Positions 17,770-27,010 are shown, numbered from the stretch's first letter. The stretch is DNA of 64,000 nucleotides from CAZUHB01 sp964620445 (GCA_964620445.1 CAZUHB010000013.1:1-64000); one strand, 5' to 3'. A program made the numbers and translations. The notes: generated from the letters alone by a model not told the origin.

Positions 17770-18936
17770 TCAGCCCTCAGCCGCTAGTGGCGCCTTTTTT
17801 TTTATCGCCCCCCCGAGTTTTTCCGCAACGCTCATCGATCGCGCAAGCTCGGACAGGATCTCCATTCCCTGCTCGAGTTTCTCGTCGGGTGCGGCGAATG
17901 AAATCCGGAAATGACTGTCCCTCGCCGAAAAGGCCGTGCCTGGAACGACGAGTACGTTCTTCTTGATCGCTTCGCTCGCGAAACCGGCCCCTTTCACACC
18001 GCGGGGCAGGCTGGGGAAGATGTAAAAGCTGCCGCCAGGACGCACGACATCGAATGAATCCTTCAGTCCATTGTAGACGAGGTCCCTCTTGCTCCGGTAG
18101 AGATCCACCGACTCGCTCATGTCGTGATCGAGCGCGTAAAGGACCGCTTTCTGTGCAAAGGAGGGAGCGCAAACAAATGAAAACTGCTGGAGAATCGTCA
18201 TTTTGTCGAGGATCTCGGACGGTCCGGTAGCATATCCCATACGCCATCCGGGCATGCCGAATGTTTTCGAGAATCCACCGAGGTGGATCAGCCTTTCGGG
18301 ACAGAACTCGCTGATGCTGTGGAACGGCTCGTCGTAAACGAACTGCTCGTAGATCTCGTCGCTCACCACGAGCAGGTCGTGGGCGCGCGCCACGGAGGCG
18401 ATCGTTTTCAGTTCCTCGGAGTCCAGGACGCTGCCTGTCGGATTGGACGGCGAGTTGATGAGGATCAGTTTCGTCTTGTCCGTGATCTTCGATTCCAGTG
18501 CGTTCCGGGTGAGACGGAAATCAGGATAGAGATCGTAGTAGACGGGCACGCCCTCGGCCAATTCCGTGAGGATCTTGTACATCACGAAATAGGGTTCCGG
18601 CAGGAGCACCTCGTCGCCCGGATTGACAAGGCTGAGGAACGAAAGGAGAAGACCGCCCGACACGCCGCTCGTGACCAGGGTCTTGTCAGGTTCGTAGCCG
18701 TACTGCTTCTTGAGCTTGTCCCTGATCCTCTCGTTCAGTTCTGGAATGCCCTGGGTTACCGTGTAGCGATTGAAACCCTCGTTGATTGCCTTGATCGCCG
18801 CTTCCTTGATCGGCTCCGGTACATCGTAGTCTGCCTGGCCAATACTGAGATCGATCGGATCCTCCATCGATGCGACCATTTCGAAGATTTTGCGGATCCC
18901 GCTTGCCTGAAGCCCTCGGACGCGATCGGAAAGCAT
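17770..18936 (-). CDS. PLP-dependent aminotransferase class I/II (aspartate aminotransferase-like)
   Basis: 388 residues. Fold-type I aminotransferase. Motifs: DLSIGQADYDVPEPIKEAA at the N-terminus, INSPSNPTGSVL, SDEIYEQFVYD, the PLP lysine in GGFSKTFGMPGWRMGY, and the substrate carboxylate Arg in SHFRISFA. Probable substrates are aspartate or aromatic/branched amino acids; not decidable here. ATG at 18936 has AAAGGAG; an upstream in-frame ATG (19002) would add 22 residues without homology. Upstream of queE by 47 bp, possibly the first gene of the minus-strand run. Confidence 0.9.
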   Translation of the reverse strand: MLSDRVRGLQASGIRKIFEMVASMEDPIDLSIGQADYDVPEPIKEAAIKAINEGFNRYTVTQGIPELNERIRDKLKKQYGYEPDKTLVTSGVSGGLLLSFLSLVNPGDEVLLPEPYFVMYKILTELAEGVPVYYDLYPDFRLTRNALESKITDKTKLILINSPSNPTGSVLDSEELKTIASVARAHDLLVVSDEIYEQFVYDEPFHSISEFCPERLIHLGGFSKTFGMPGWRMGYATGPSEILDKMTILQQFSFVCAPSFAQKAVLYALDHDMSESVDLYRSKRDLVYNGLKDSFDVVRPGGSFYIFPSLPRGVKGAGFASEAIKKNVLVVPGTAFSARDSHFRISFAAPDEKLEQGMEILSELARSMSVAEKLGGAIKKKAPLAAEG

Positions 18937-19174
18937 CAATACTCCTTTCAGAACGGCATTTTGTGAATTCGCCCAGCCCTGGGAATTCATCCTGAAGGCC
19001 ATTGACCGCTATTATATTCTATCTCTCCCGAAGAAGGCATGAGGAAATAGTACAATTAATAAGGGAAATGGTTTTCCGCCAAATGCCTCGTGGGATTTCA
19101 CGAAAAGAAAAACCTCTCGACCAGAGGGTTCGCTGAAGCAATCCTCTGAGAATCAAGAGGTTATCCGGACGTTG

Positions 19175-19348
19175 TTATTTCTTTTTCTTGATCTTGTTTG
19201 ACGTCTTCACCTTGGGGAGGCCAAAGACCGAGCGGCCCTCCTGGAACTTGCTCTCCTCCTTGAGCGCTTCGATGCGCTCGAGGCGGGTCCACACGTTTCG
19301 CGATCGTTGCAGTTTGACTTTGGATACGAGACTCTTGTGAATGGACAC
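19175..19348 (-). CDS. Small basic protein of the PVC-type family (hidden short gene)
   Basis: 57 residues, very lysine/arginine rich. It starts MSIHKSLVSKVKLQRSRNVW, has a central TRLERIEALKEESKF helix, then FQEGRSVFGLPKVK and ends in a Lys-rich tail (NKIKKKK). The pattern 'S-x-H-K-S-L ... R-N-V-x-x-R-x-E-R-I-x-x-L-K ... S-V-F-G-L-P-K' matches what I recall of the small basic protein (TIGR04137-like) found across Planctomycetes, Verrucomicrobia and Chlamydiae, possibly ribosome- or nucleic-acid-associated. Start is GTG at 19348; an in-frame TGA five codons upstream rules out a longer form, and GAGG lies about 10 bases before the GTG. Family call from memory, not from a search. Confidence 0.8.
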   Translation of the reverse strand: MSIHKSLVSKVKLQRSRNVWTRLERIEALKEESKFQEGRSVFGLPKVKTSNKIKKKK

Positions 19349-19467
19349 GGTTCTTATACCTCACTCAATCAACACCAAGACGGCTTCTGCCGGGATCGAC
19401 CCGCTGACAGGACCGTTCCTGGGGTCGCGCGAAAGGTCAAGCGGTTCCGACAAACAGAACTCTTTAT

Positions 19468-20178
19468 TTATGGCAACCTTGCAATCTTGGCCGACTTGAA
19501 CGGGGCCGGATCGCCATAAGGAAAGGCCTTGTAAGCTCTCCACTGCTTGCGGAGCTTGATCAGCGCTGGGTCATTTTGTCTGTCAAAAGAACCGATTATT
19601 AAACCATACTTTTTATTTTTGGGATAACGAACTTTGGAAATTTCTTTTTCGTTGATGCCCTGTTTGACCAGCGTTCTGAAGGTTTCATCGCAGATATGCT
19701 TCTGATCCATGTTGTAGACGGCGAGGAGCACGCCCCACGATTCCGAGCCGCTGGCGGGCTTCGGCCGATCGGCCGATTGGCCGGTGGAGGTCTCCTCATT
19801 CCGGCGACCCGCGCCGGCAGGATCCTGAAGCAAGGCCGGCGACGTGGCCTCACTCGAAAGGGACTCTGACCCGGTGCCTGGATCACCCTTGTAGTACCCG
19901 GCAAAATACCCCCCCAGAACGAGGACGGTCACGAAAAGCAGCGACGCCAGGATCTGATTCAGAGTGAGCGTCACCTTGAAATCGCCCGGGCTGCGTCTCT
20001 CTTCCCCGCGAGAGGTTCGATTTTTCCACGCCGGCGACCGCTCGGCTTTTCTCGGCGAGCGATCCGGAGTCTGCTTCTTGCGCTTTGCGGGGACGATCTT
20101 CCGGGATGGAGGACCGCTGTCCGAACTCTGTCCGATCCCGCGAAAAACCTCGAGGGGATGTTTCTTGGAAGGCGCCAT
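19468..20178 (-). CDS. Membrane-anchored protein with C-terminal SPOR-like region
   Basis: 236 residues from ATG 20178 (GAGGGATCCT upstream). N-terminal about 85 residues are basic and disordered (many Lys/Arg/Ser/Pro). A single transmembrane helix (ILASLLFVTVLVLGGYFAGYY, about 90-110) is followed by a low-complexity linker. The C-terminal 70 residues (WGVLLAVYNMDQ ... YGLIIGSFDRQNDPAL) have the beta-alpha-beta pattern of SPOR peptidoglycan-binding domains. Topology suggests an N-in inner-membrane protein binding the cell wall. The SPOR call is tentative. Confidence 0.65.
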   Translation of the reverse strand: MAPSKKHPLEVFRGIGQSSDSGPPSRKIVPAKRKKQTPDRSPRKAERSPAWKNRTSRGEERRSPGDFKVTLTLNQILASLLFVTVLVLGGYFAGYYKGDPGTGSESLSSEATSPALLQDPAGAGRRNEETSTGQSADRPKPASGSESWGVLLAVYNMDQKHICDETFRTLVKQGINEKEISKVRYPKNKKYGLIIGSFDRQNDPALIKLRKQWRAYKAFPYGDPAPFKSAKIARLP

Positions 20179-20375
20179 AGGATCCCTCACCACCTTTCGG
20201 TTGCTGAAGACATTCCGCTCCTGGTAACTGTGAAGGGGAACGGACACGCCATGAAGACAACTCTATATTCTCCGGATGGCTATGTCAACACGCGAGGCCT
20301 GCCGGAGTTGGACCGGAGAGCGGTCCGAGACGCTGTAGACACTGTGGTACGGGGGCTGGGAGTCGGGACAAAAAA

Positions 20376-20834
20376 TCAAGAAGGTGATCCGGAAAAAATC
20401 CGCGCCCACTCACGGATGTCCCTGTACTCGTAGGGAAGGCCGTGTTTCTCGTGAATCGCTCCGATCCGATCATGGAAGGCCTCGTAGATCGACGCGGCCG
20501 GTCCGTCATGAGCCGGATCGCATCCGTAGACGCGACATCCGAGAGATCTCTCCTTCCTCCGCGTGCAAAGATCGCGATCCTGAAAGGGACAGTCCTCGCC
20601 CACGGTGAAATCGTGCGTTCCGCCGAAGAGACACCATGCCTCGAGCCAGGTGATGTATAGCCGGTGACCGGAGCGGCTGAACCGGCAGCAATCCCCATCC
20701 CCGCGGCATTCGAAGGGGAGAGCCGAAACGTGCTCGTCCACCTCGGCAAAGAGATGTTCGAGGTCGCAAAGGGCCGCATCGAGAGCGGATCGGTCCGGAT
20801 ATCCTGCAGAAGATCGGGAGTCCCTGGATGTCAT
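20376..20834 (-). CDS. YkgJ-type cysteine cluster protein
   Basis: 152 residues. Contains an N-terminal C-x6-CC cluster (CRGDGDCC) and later CPFQDRDLC and GCRVYGC, the layout of the YkgJ/UPF0153 family, thought to bind zinc or an iron-sulfur cluster. Function unproven. Its ATG overlaps the stop of the upstream Ser/Thr kinase by one base (TGATG, 20832-20836), so translation is coupled. Partnership with the kinase is inferred from coupling. Confidence 0.75.
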   Translation of the reverse strand: MTSRDSRSSAGYPDRSALDAALCDLEHLFAEVDEHVSALPFECRGDGDCCRFSRSGHRLYITWLEAWCLFGGTHDFTVGEDCPFQDRDLCTRRKERSLGCRVYGCDPAHDGPAASIYEAFHDRIGAIHEKHGLPYEYRDIREWARIFSGSPS

Positions 20835-22000
20835 CAGCGCCGTCTGCCCCTGCGGCCTTTGCGCGAAAAGGGTTTCCGCTGGGGTTTGGGCTCGGACGGT
20901 TTTTTCCTGCCGTAGGGTCCCTCGAGCAGAGCGTCCTCCTGTTCGTCGCGATCGGGTCTGAAGTGGAGAGTCTTCTTCCCCTTGATTTTCTCCTCGATGT
21001 CGCGGATCAGTTCGGCCGGACTCTGGTAGCGGATGTCCCTGTCCTTGACCATCATCTTCTGGATGAAGTAGTGCATGTGGGGCGAGACCTTCCGCCCCTT
21101 GAGCGCCGAGGGCGACAGGGAATCGAGGATCTGGCGCGCCAGGACCTCCTGATCGCTCCCTCCCTCGAAGGGCAGCTCGCCCAGAACGAGCTGGTAGAGA
21201 GTGGCACCCAGGGAATAGATGTCGCTGCGCACATCGAGGTCTTTCTGGCCGCGAGCCTGCTCCGGCGAGATGTAGTGTGCCGTTCCCAGGGTGACTTCGT
21301 CGTTCTGCCCGTCCTCGGAGCTTCCGCCGTCGAGCGTCGTGGCCAGGCCGAGATCGATCAGCTTCACCGTGTTCCGCCTGTCGATCAGGAGGTTTCCGGG
21401 CTTGATATCCCTGTGGAGTATGTTTCTGCTCGTCAGGTATTCCATGGCGCGCGTGGCCTGGAGCACGATGTAGAGGGCGGCATCCTCGTCGAAGGGAATT
21501 GTCTTCTTGATCAGGTCCTGCAGCGAATCGCCGTCGACAAACTCCATGATGAATACGTAGAATCCCTGGACCGTTCCCACGCGAAAGCCCTTGACCACGT
21601 TTTCGTGCTCCAGATCGATCAGGGTCTTGGCTTCCCTGACAAAGGCGCGCCGCACCGAGCCGACCGCGGCCTGGTCCTCTTTCAGAACCTTGACGGCCAC
21701 ATCACGATCGGTGGCCTTTTCGTAGTACCTGAACACGGACGACATGCCGCCTTCGCCGATCTTGGCCTTCAGCTCGTACCCGGGCATTTCGGGAACCTCT
21801 TCGCCGCCCGAAAGTCGGTAGCGGGTCAGTTTCTCCGGGGAAATCAGCTTCAGCTTCACCGCGATTTTGGAAAGGGAGAGGTTCTTGTTCCGAGCTGCCA
21901 GTTTTTCCCTGGTGTGGAGGCACCTGAGGACATCTTCTTTCTGAAGACGCCTCTTGAGGACGAGCAATCCGAAAAACTTCATCTCCTCTTCATATGACAT
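20834..22000 (-). CDS. Hanks-type Ser/Thr protein kinase
   Basis: 388 residues from ATG 22000. The first about 75 residues form a helical accessory domain (LLVLKRRLQKEDVLRCLHTREKL ... LISPEKLTRY), which I do not recognise as catalytic. The kinase domain follows: glycine loop IGEGGMSSV, VAVKVLK (ATP lysine), HRDIKPGNLL catalytic loop, DLG in place of DFG, GTAHYISPEQARG activation segment, DIYSLGATLYQL. It ends in a Lys/Arg tail; no transmembrane segment, so soluble. Start uncertain: ATG 21982 and 22105 are alternatives and none has a good Shine-Dalgarno. Coupled to the downstream cysteine-cluster gene. Confidence 0.9.
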   Translation of the reverse strand: MSYEEEMKFFGLLVLKRRLQKEDVLRCLHTREKLAARNKNLSLSKIAVKLKLISPEKLTRYRLSGGEEVPEMPGYELKAKIGEGGMSSVFRYYEKATDRDVAVKVLKEDQAAVGSVRRAFVREAKTLIDLEHENVVKGFRVGTVQGFYVFIMEFVDGDSLQDLIKKTIPFDEDAALYIVLQATRAMEYLTSRNILHRDIKPGNLLIDRRNTVKLIDLGLATTLDGGSSEDGQNDEVTLGTAHYISPEQARGQKDLDVRSDIYSLGATLYQLVLGELPFEGGSDQEVLARQILDSLSPSALKGRKVSPHMHYFIQKMMVKDRDIRYQSPAELIRDIEEKIKGKKTLHFRPDRDEQEDALLEGPYGRKKPSEPKPQRKPFSRKGRRGRRR

Positions 22001-22428
22001 CGAATGCAATACGTCCGAAAATCGGAAAAAAGGAAGGACAACAGGAACAGCGGGCAGGAGGTGCCTGCAACCGATGAGTGCCGAAGCGCCTTGAATGAGC
22101 TCCATTCTGACATGCGAGTTGGCGCCACCGCAATGACCAGGCGACCTCCGCTCTTGTTTGATCCAGTGATACTACAGCCATGATCTCCAGTGGTCAAATC
22201 TCTTTTGGCCCCTCGTGGATCGGTTTTTGACGGTCATCTCCACTGTATCTCTATCCGGTTTTAGCCCGGCCCGCCCGATCGGTGACAGGGTCCGATAAAC
22301 CGGTGGCATTCTCCAAATTTTAAGAACTTTTCCGGCTCAAGCGTTTTCGCCGTGAGGTCGAAATAGTCTGAAGTAGAGGAAAACAAAAGTGCATCTGGGA
22401 CGCCTTCGGGAAAAAGGGGAAACCAGCA
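22001..22428. other. Divergent intergenic region (428 bp)
   Basis: Separates the minus-strand kinase from the plus-strand AAA+ ATPase gene. The left part (to 22105) would be coding if the kinase used its longer start. The right part holds GGGGAAA before the ATPase start and an AT-rich patch near 22310-22385 that could be promoter. No clear terminator or RNA structure seen. Confidence 0.4.
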
Positions 22429-23805
22429 ATGAATCAGATGGACTGCCGCATGGTCCTGAAATATTGCGAGATCATTGACGAATTCATCAAGGTCCGCGTG
22501 TTCACGGATGAAGACGTATCGGAGCTGCTCCACGTCAAAACGGTACCGAACAAGAAAGCCTATCTGCAGCTCGTGATCAACTCCAGCATCATCAACTACC
22601 ACGACGAGATTTTACCCCTGTTCAAGAAATTCAACAGGGTCTACAAGCCGGAGGCTCTCGAGGAACTGCTCTATCAGATTTGCGTGGAAGTCAATCCGCA
22701 CATGGAGATCCACCAGGTCGCCATTCCGTTCGAAGATCAAAGCGGTGCGATGGCGCGTCTCCATCTGATCCAGGAAAAGAAGCAGAAGAACAGCCGCGAG
22801 CTGAAAAAGAAGATTCTCCAGATCGAGAAATCGCTCGGCAAGATGATCATCGGCCAGGAAGAGGCGGTGCGGAGCGTATCGAAGGCGATCAAAAAGGCCG
22901 CCGTCGGCCTCAAGGATCCGAACAAGTCGATCGGCGTCTTCCTCCTCGTCGGACCCACCGGAACGGGCAAGACCGAGATGGCCAAGGCCGTGTCGAAGCA
23001 GCTCTACGGCGACTCGACCAAGCTCGTGCGCGTCGACTGCTCCGAGTACGCGCTTCCGCACGAGTACGCCAAGCTGATCGGCGCCCCGCCCGGATACATC
23101 GGCCACAACGAGGGCGGCTTCCTCACCGACAGTGTGAAGGAGAAGAAAAGCTGCGTCGTTCTCTTCGACGAGATCGAGAAGGCCCACTTCAAGGTCCACA
23201 ACCTCCTGCTTCAGCTCATGGACGAGGGCTACCTCACCGACAGCAAGGGGTGCCGCGTGCCCTTCGCCAACTGCATCATCTTCCTCACCTCCAACATCGG
23301 CGTGGAAGACATCGAGAGGTACCGCAACCGGATGGGATTCGACTTCAAGAAGCGCCAGAGGCTGGACAAGCTCACCGCGAAGGAAGCGATCGGACTCGCC
23401 ATGAAGAGAATCTTCCGGCCCGAGTTCATCAACAGGCTCGACGACACGATCGTCTTCAACAGCCTGACGCGCAAGGATTGCGTCCAGATCGCCGCCAATC
23501 AGCTCAAGGAAGTGGCCTCCTATCTCAAGACGACGAAAACGACGCTCGAGTTCACGCCCAGGCTCGAAAAGTTCATCGGCGAGGAAGGATACAGCTACGA
23601 GTTCGGCGCGAGAGAAGTGCGCCGGCTCATCCGGACACTGATCGAGAATCCCCTGTCCGAAAAGATTCTGGCCGGGGATTTCAAGACCGGCGCCACGCTG
23701 GAAGCCGATGTGCGGAGGCAAAAGATCGTTTTCTCCGAGAAGAAGAGAAAAAAGGAAACGAAGAAAACGACGAAGAAATCGAAAAACGTCAGCCTTTCCC
23801 ACTGA
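22429..23805 (+). CDS. Single-ring Clp/Hsp100-type AAA+ ATPase
   Basis: 458 residues. About 110 N-terminal residues of unrecognised helical sequence and a Lys-rich coiled stretch (EKKQKNSRELKKKILQIEKSLG) lead into one AAA+ module of the ClpA/ClpB second-domain type. Motifs: Walker A GPTGTGKT (about residue 187), pore-loop region GAPPGYIGHNEGG, Walker B VVLFDEIEKAH, sensor 1 FLTSNIG, arginine-finger FRPEFINRLDD, sensor 2 GAREVRR. A C-terminal D2-small domain ends in a poly-Lys tail. The first nucleotide domain, the N-domain and the LGF/IGF ClpP loop are not evident, so it is more likely a protein remodeller than a ClpP partner. No clpP nearby. Confidence 0.85.
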   Translation: MNQMDCRMVLKYCEIIDEFIKVRVFTDEDVSELLHVKTVPNKKAYLQLVINSSIINYHDEILPLFKKFNRVYKPEALEELLYQICVEVNPHMEIHQVAIPFEDQSGAMARLHLIQEKKQKNSRELKKKILQIEKSLGKMIIGQEEAVRSVSKAIKKAAVGLKDPNKSIGVFLLVGPTGTGKTEMAKAVSKQLYGDSTKLVRVDCSEYALPHEYAKLIGAPPGYIGHNEGGFLTDSVKEKKSCVVLFDEIEKAHFKVHNLLLQLMDEGYLTDSKGCRVPFANCIIFLTSNIGVEDIERYRNRMGFDFKKRQRLDKLTAKEAIGLAMKRIFRPEFINRLDDTIVFNSLTRKDCVQIAANQLKEVASYLKTTKTTLEFTPRLEKFIGEEGYSYEFGAREVRRLIRTLIENPLSEKILAGDFKTGATLEADVRRQKIVFSEKKRKKETKKTTKKSKNVSLSH

Positions 23806-23819
23806 TCGGAAAGGCTGAC
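23788..23819 (-). terminator. Perfect 12-bp hairpin over the stop codon of the AAA+ gene
   Basis: GTCAGCCTTTCC (23788-23799) / GGAAAGGCTGAC (23808-23819) with an 8-base loop holding the TGA stop. Read on the minus strand it is followed by GTTTTTC, terminator-like in that direction; on the plus strand there is no T-tract, so here it may act as a 3'-end stabiliser or weak pause between the ATPase and foldase genes. Confidence 0.5.
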
Positions 23820-23863
23820 AACGATCGTTGACTTGCCTCGCGGCGGTGTGTTATCTCAAGGCG

Positions 23864-25216
23864 ATGAAAACGAAATATATCGCCATTCTGTTCGTACTCG
23901 TCGCTTTCCGGCCCGTGATGGCAACGGACGAACTCCCTCCCGGACTCGTCGCCCGGACCGACGAGATCAGCATCACCGAAAAAGAATTCCACGATCATCT
24001 CATCGCCCTCTACGCCGAACGGGAAACAGGCGAATCCCTTCTCGAACAGCTGATCCACGAGACCGCCCTCAAGCAGGAGATGGCGCGCCGCAAGGTCCAC
24101 GTGCCGAACTCCATGGTCGAGGCGCGCTGCGCGGAGCTCGACAGCGCCTTGAAGAGCCATTCGGGAGGACAGAAGGGCCTTCTCGAATACATCAGCGAAC
24201 AGAACGTGGACGAGGAGGAGTTCCTGCGAGCGCTCAGGCTGTCCATCGCACACGACATCATGGCGCGCGATGATTTCGGGTTGGAACGCGATGCGCCGAT
24301 CCCCCCCGAGAAGCTCAATCTCTGGCTCAAGGAGCTCCTGTCGCGCAAGAAGGTCGTGGTTCACGATCGGGGGGGCGCCCTGATGGCCACGGTCGACGGG
24401 ACGGAGATCACGGTCCACGAATTCGGCCAGCGGCTCATCACCCATCTGGGAACGGAACGGGTCACCGGAATCCTCAACGAACTCATCGGCATCCGCTTGA
24501 TTCCGGTCTGGGCGGGACCGCTCGGTCTCGCGCTCACCGACGACGACGTGGAGGAGGAGCTGAGGATCCGGGAGGAAATACTGCACGGGAAGAAGGGTTT
24601 CGAGGAGGTCTCCTATTCCGACTGGCTCAGGGCATCGGCCGGACAGACCATCGACGATCTCAAGAAGTCGGAACGCTTCCGGGCCGAGGTGCTGATGAAA
24701 AAGATCGCCCGCACTCTGCTGACAGAGGATGACCTCGAACGCCACTTCGAGAAGAACCGCAACAAGTACGAGCTCCGCCACGGCCGGGCCGCGAGGCTGG
24801 CGACTATTTATCTCGAAGCGGCCCTCTTTCCGAACGACAAGGTCAGCCGCTCCTTCGAGGACGCTGCCGACGAACTCAAAGAGCTGAGAAAGCGCATCGA
24901 GCGGGGCGAGGCGACCTTCGAGGGGCTCGCCCACATCTGGTCGGAATACAAGGCGGGCGACAAGGTGAAACTCGAACTCGGAACTCTCACCCTCGGTGTT
25001 TCCGGCTTTCGCGAAATCGTGGACGCCGCTCTCAAAGCCGAAATCGGCACGATCCTCGGACCGTTCCGCACACCGGAGGGATGCCATCTCGTCAAGGTGC
25101 TCGGCCAGAGAGGCCCTGTCGAGTTCGACAGGGTGAGTACGATCGTCGTCGACGACGCCAGGCAGAGCCTGTACACCGACATGCTCAAGAGAGCCAACAT
25201 CAAAAAGAAGTATTGA
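23864..25216 (+). CDS. Secreted SurA/PrsA-type peptidyl-prolyl isomerase
   Basis: 450 residues from ATG 23864 (AAGG upstream). Signal peptide KTKYIAILFVLVAFRPVMA. A long SurA_N-like helical region (EKEFHDHLIALYAERETG ... LLEQLIHE) is repeated in part (EITVHEFGQRLITHLG). A C-terminal parvulin/rotamase-like domain (about 300-430) has FEGLAHIWSEYKAGDKVKLELGTLTLGVSGF, ILGPFRTPEGCHLVKVLGQRG and a final charged helix. Predicted periplasmic chaperone for exported or outer-membrane proteins. Lies 58 bp after the AAA+ ATPase gene, possibly a proteostasis pair. Confidence 0.8.
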   Translation: MKTKYIAILFVLVAFRPVMATDELPPGLVARTDEISITEKEFHDHLIALYAERETGESLLEQLIHETALKQEMARRKVHVPNSMVEARCAELDSALKSHSGGQKGLLEYISEQNVDEEEFLRALRLSIAHDIMARDDFGLERDAPIPPEKLNLWLKELLSRKKVVVHDRGGALMATVDGTEITVHEFGQRLITHLGTERVTGILNELIGIRLIPVWAGPLGLALTDDDVEEELRIREEILHGKKGFEEVSYSDWLRASAGQTIDDLKKSERFRAEVLMKKIARTLLTEDDLERHFEKNRNKYELRHGRAARLATIYLEAALFPNDKVSRSFEDAADELKELRKRIERGEATFEGLAHIWSEYKAGDKVKLELGTLTLGVSGFREIVDAALKAEIGTILGPFRTPEGCHLVKVLGQRGPVEFDRVSTIVVDDARQSLYTDMLKRANIKKKY

Positions 25217-25412
25217 GACGGGAGACTCGCACGCGCCTCCCCCGTTGAACCCTGGGCGCCCTCTGCCGCAATGGGCCGATCATTTCGAAATCTCCCCGCG
25301 AACTCGAGATTCGAAAATCCCTCCCAGTCAGGCCTTTCCGCAAAAGAAAATCTATGCATAATCATAGATTAAAAGGGAATGATTCCTTGATTTTGCCTGG
25401 AGGAGGCCTGCC

Positions 25413-26984
25413 ATGAAATTTCTTGTCGCTTCGATTCTCGTCCTTCTGATCCACTCCCCATCCGATTGCGCCACGATCAATGTGCCCGATGACTATTCCA
25501 CGATTCAGGAAGCGATCGATGCGGCCGTCAACGGCGACTGCGTCATCGTTCAGCCGGGAATCTATTTCGAAAACCTGGTCATCGATCTCAAATCGATCAC
25601 ACTGGTCAGCGAAGAGGGCCCCGAGACGACCACGATCAACGGAGACCGAGCGGGTTCGGTCATCGAGATCAAGGGACAGGTTTATTCTCCTGTTGTGGTC
25701 GAAGGCTTCACCATCATCGCCGGGTACGCCGAATGGGACACCGGCAGTACATGTGGCGGAGGGATCAACTGTTTCAATAGCCTCCCGATCATTGTCAGGA
25801 ATCGTATCGTCAACAACTGGGCCGACGGAGCAGGCGGCGGGATCTACTGCGTGAACTGCACCGGTGTGGTGATCGCGTCCAATGTGATCGACAAAAACGT
25901 CGTCGTTCCGGGCGACCCTCACGGATCGGCCGGAAGCGGCGGCGGAGTTCTGATCGCCAACTGCATGTCGGCGACCGTGTCGGGAAATATCATCAGACAG
26001 AACCTTGCCGGCGATTACGGCGCCGGAATCTGGTGCAGCGAAAGTACTGCCACGATCGAGGGCAACATCATCGCCCGAAACGATGTGGGCGGTTTTTCGG
26101 GAGATGAGTGCACGGGCGGGGGTGTTCATTGCCACAAGGGTTCGGCAATACTGGTGAACAACCTCATCACCTTCAATGAGGCGATGTTCTACGGCGGCGG
26201 CATCGCCGGCAACGAGTGCGACATGGTGCTGGTGAACAACACCGTCGCATTCAACAATTCCGACATGGAGCATGGCGGTTTGAGCTGCACGGGCGGTACG
26301 GAGATGACCATCGAGATGGTCAACAATATCTTCTGGCGGAACGAAAGCCAGAATCCCAACACCGAGATCGGCATCGACGGAACGGGATCGATCAGTTACT
26401 CCGACGTCGAAGGCGGCGTGGCTGCCGTCGATATCGAACCGGGAAGCGATTTCGAATGGGGCCGGGGCATGATCGATGCCGATCCCGCCTTTGCCGATCT
26501 TGCCGGTGCCGATTTCCATCTCACCTGGAACTCGCCCTGCGTGGACACGGGGATATCCGATCCTCCCTGCGACCCGCTGACCGATATCGAGGGGGACGCT
26601 CGTTACACCTACCAGGTCAACATCGATCAGGACATGGGCGCCGACGAGTTCTTTTGCCACCTCTATCACAGGGGCGATGTGATCCCAGGCTCCCCCATGG
26701 AGCTCAGAATCACCGGCTGGCCCGCCGAACCGGTCATGCTGGCACTATCCGAAAACCTGGTCAATCCACCCACCTGGACGTCTCACGGGTATCTATATCT
26801 GAGCTGGCCCCCGCTCTGGTATGCCCACGTGGGCGACATTCCCGGCAACGGGATTCTGATCGTGCCGGTCACCGTGCCTCCCGGGTGGATCGCGGGAGAA
26901 GAGTACCATTTGCAGGCCCTCGTCGGACCCTGGGGCGGGCAGAGCGCGCGGCTGACGAACCAGGAGACCTTGCTCGGCGAGTGA
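25413..26984 (+). CDS. Secreted right-handed beta-helix repeat protein
   Basis: 523 residues. Signal peptide KFLVASILVLLIHSPSDCA. It begins with TINVPDDYSTIQEAIDAAVNGD, the standard cap of pectate-lyase-like NosD/beta-helix proteins, followed by many Asn/Gly-rich coils (GGGIYC, GGGVLI, GAGIWC, GGGVHC, GGGIAG) to about residue 370. The C-terminal 120 residues form a separate beta domain (HRGDVIPGSPMEL ... LQALVGPWGG) that I have seen at the end of many planctomycete secreted proteins. No catalytic residues identified; carbohydrate binding or a surface role are guesses. AT-rich upstream region with TATGCATAATCATAGATT and a GGAGGA ribosome site. Confidence 0.85.
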   Translation: MKFLVASILVLLIHSPSDCATINVPDDYSTIQEAIDAAVNGDCVIVQPGIYFENLVIDLKSITLVSEEGPETTTINGDRAGSVIEIKGQVYSPVVVEGFTIIAGYAEWDTGSTCGGGINCFNSLPIIVRNRIVNNWADGAGGGIYCVNCTGVVIASNVIDKNVVVPGDPHGSAGSGGGVLIANCMSATVSGNIIRQNLAGDYGAGIWCSESTATIEGNIIARNDVGGFSGDECTGGGVHCHKGSAILVNNLITFNEAMFYGGGIAGNECDMVLVNNTVAFNNSDMEHGGLSCTGGTEMTIEMVNNIFWRNESQNPNTEIGIDGTGSISYSDVEGGVAAVDIEPGSDFEWGRGMIDADPAFADLAGADFHLTWNSPCVDTGISDPPCDPLTDIEGDARYTYQVNIDQDMGADEFFCHLYHRGDVIPGSPMELRITGWPAEPVMLALSENLVNPPTWTSHGYLYLSWPPLWYAHVGDIPGNGILIVPVTVPPGWIAGEEYHLQALVGPWGGQSARLTNQETLLGE

Positions 26985-27010
26985 TCCTCGGGAAGGCCGG
27001 CACACGGTGA

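Noticed and set aside
19161..19364. 67-residue minus-strand frame
   Set aside because: It overlaps the small basic protein in a different frame. The frame from GTG 19348 gives the recognisable family pattern, this one does not.
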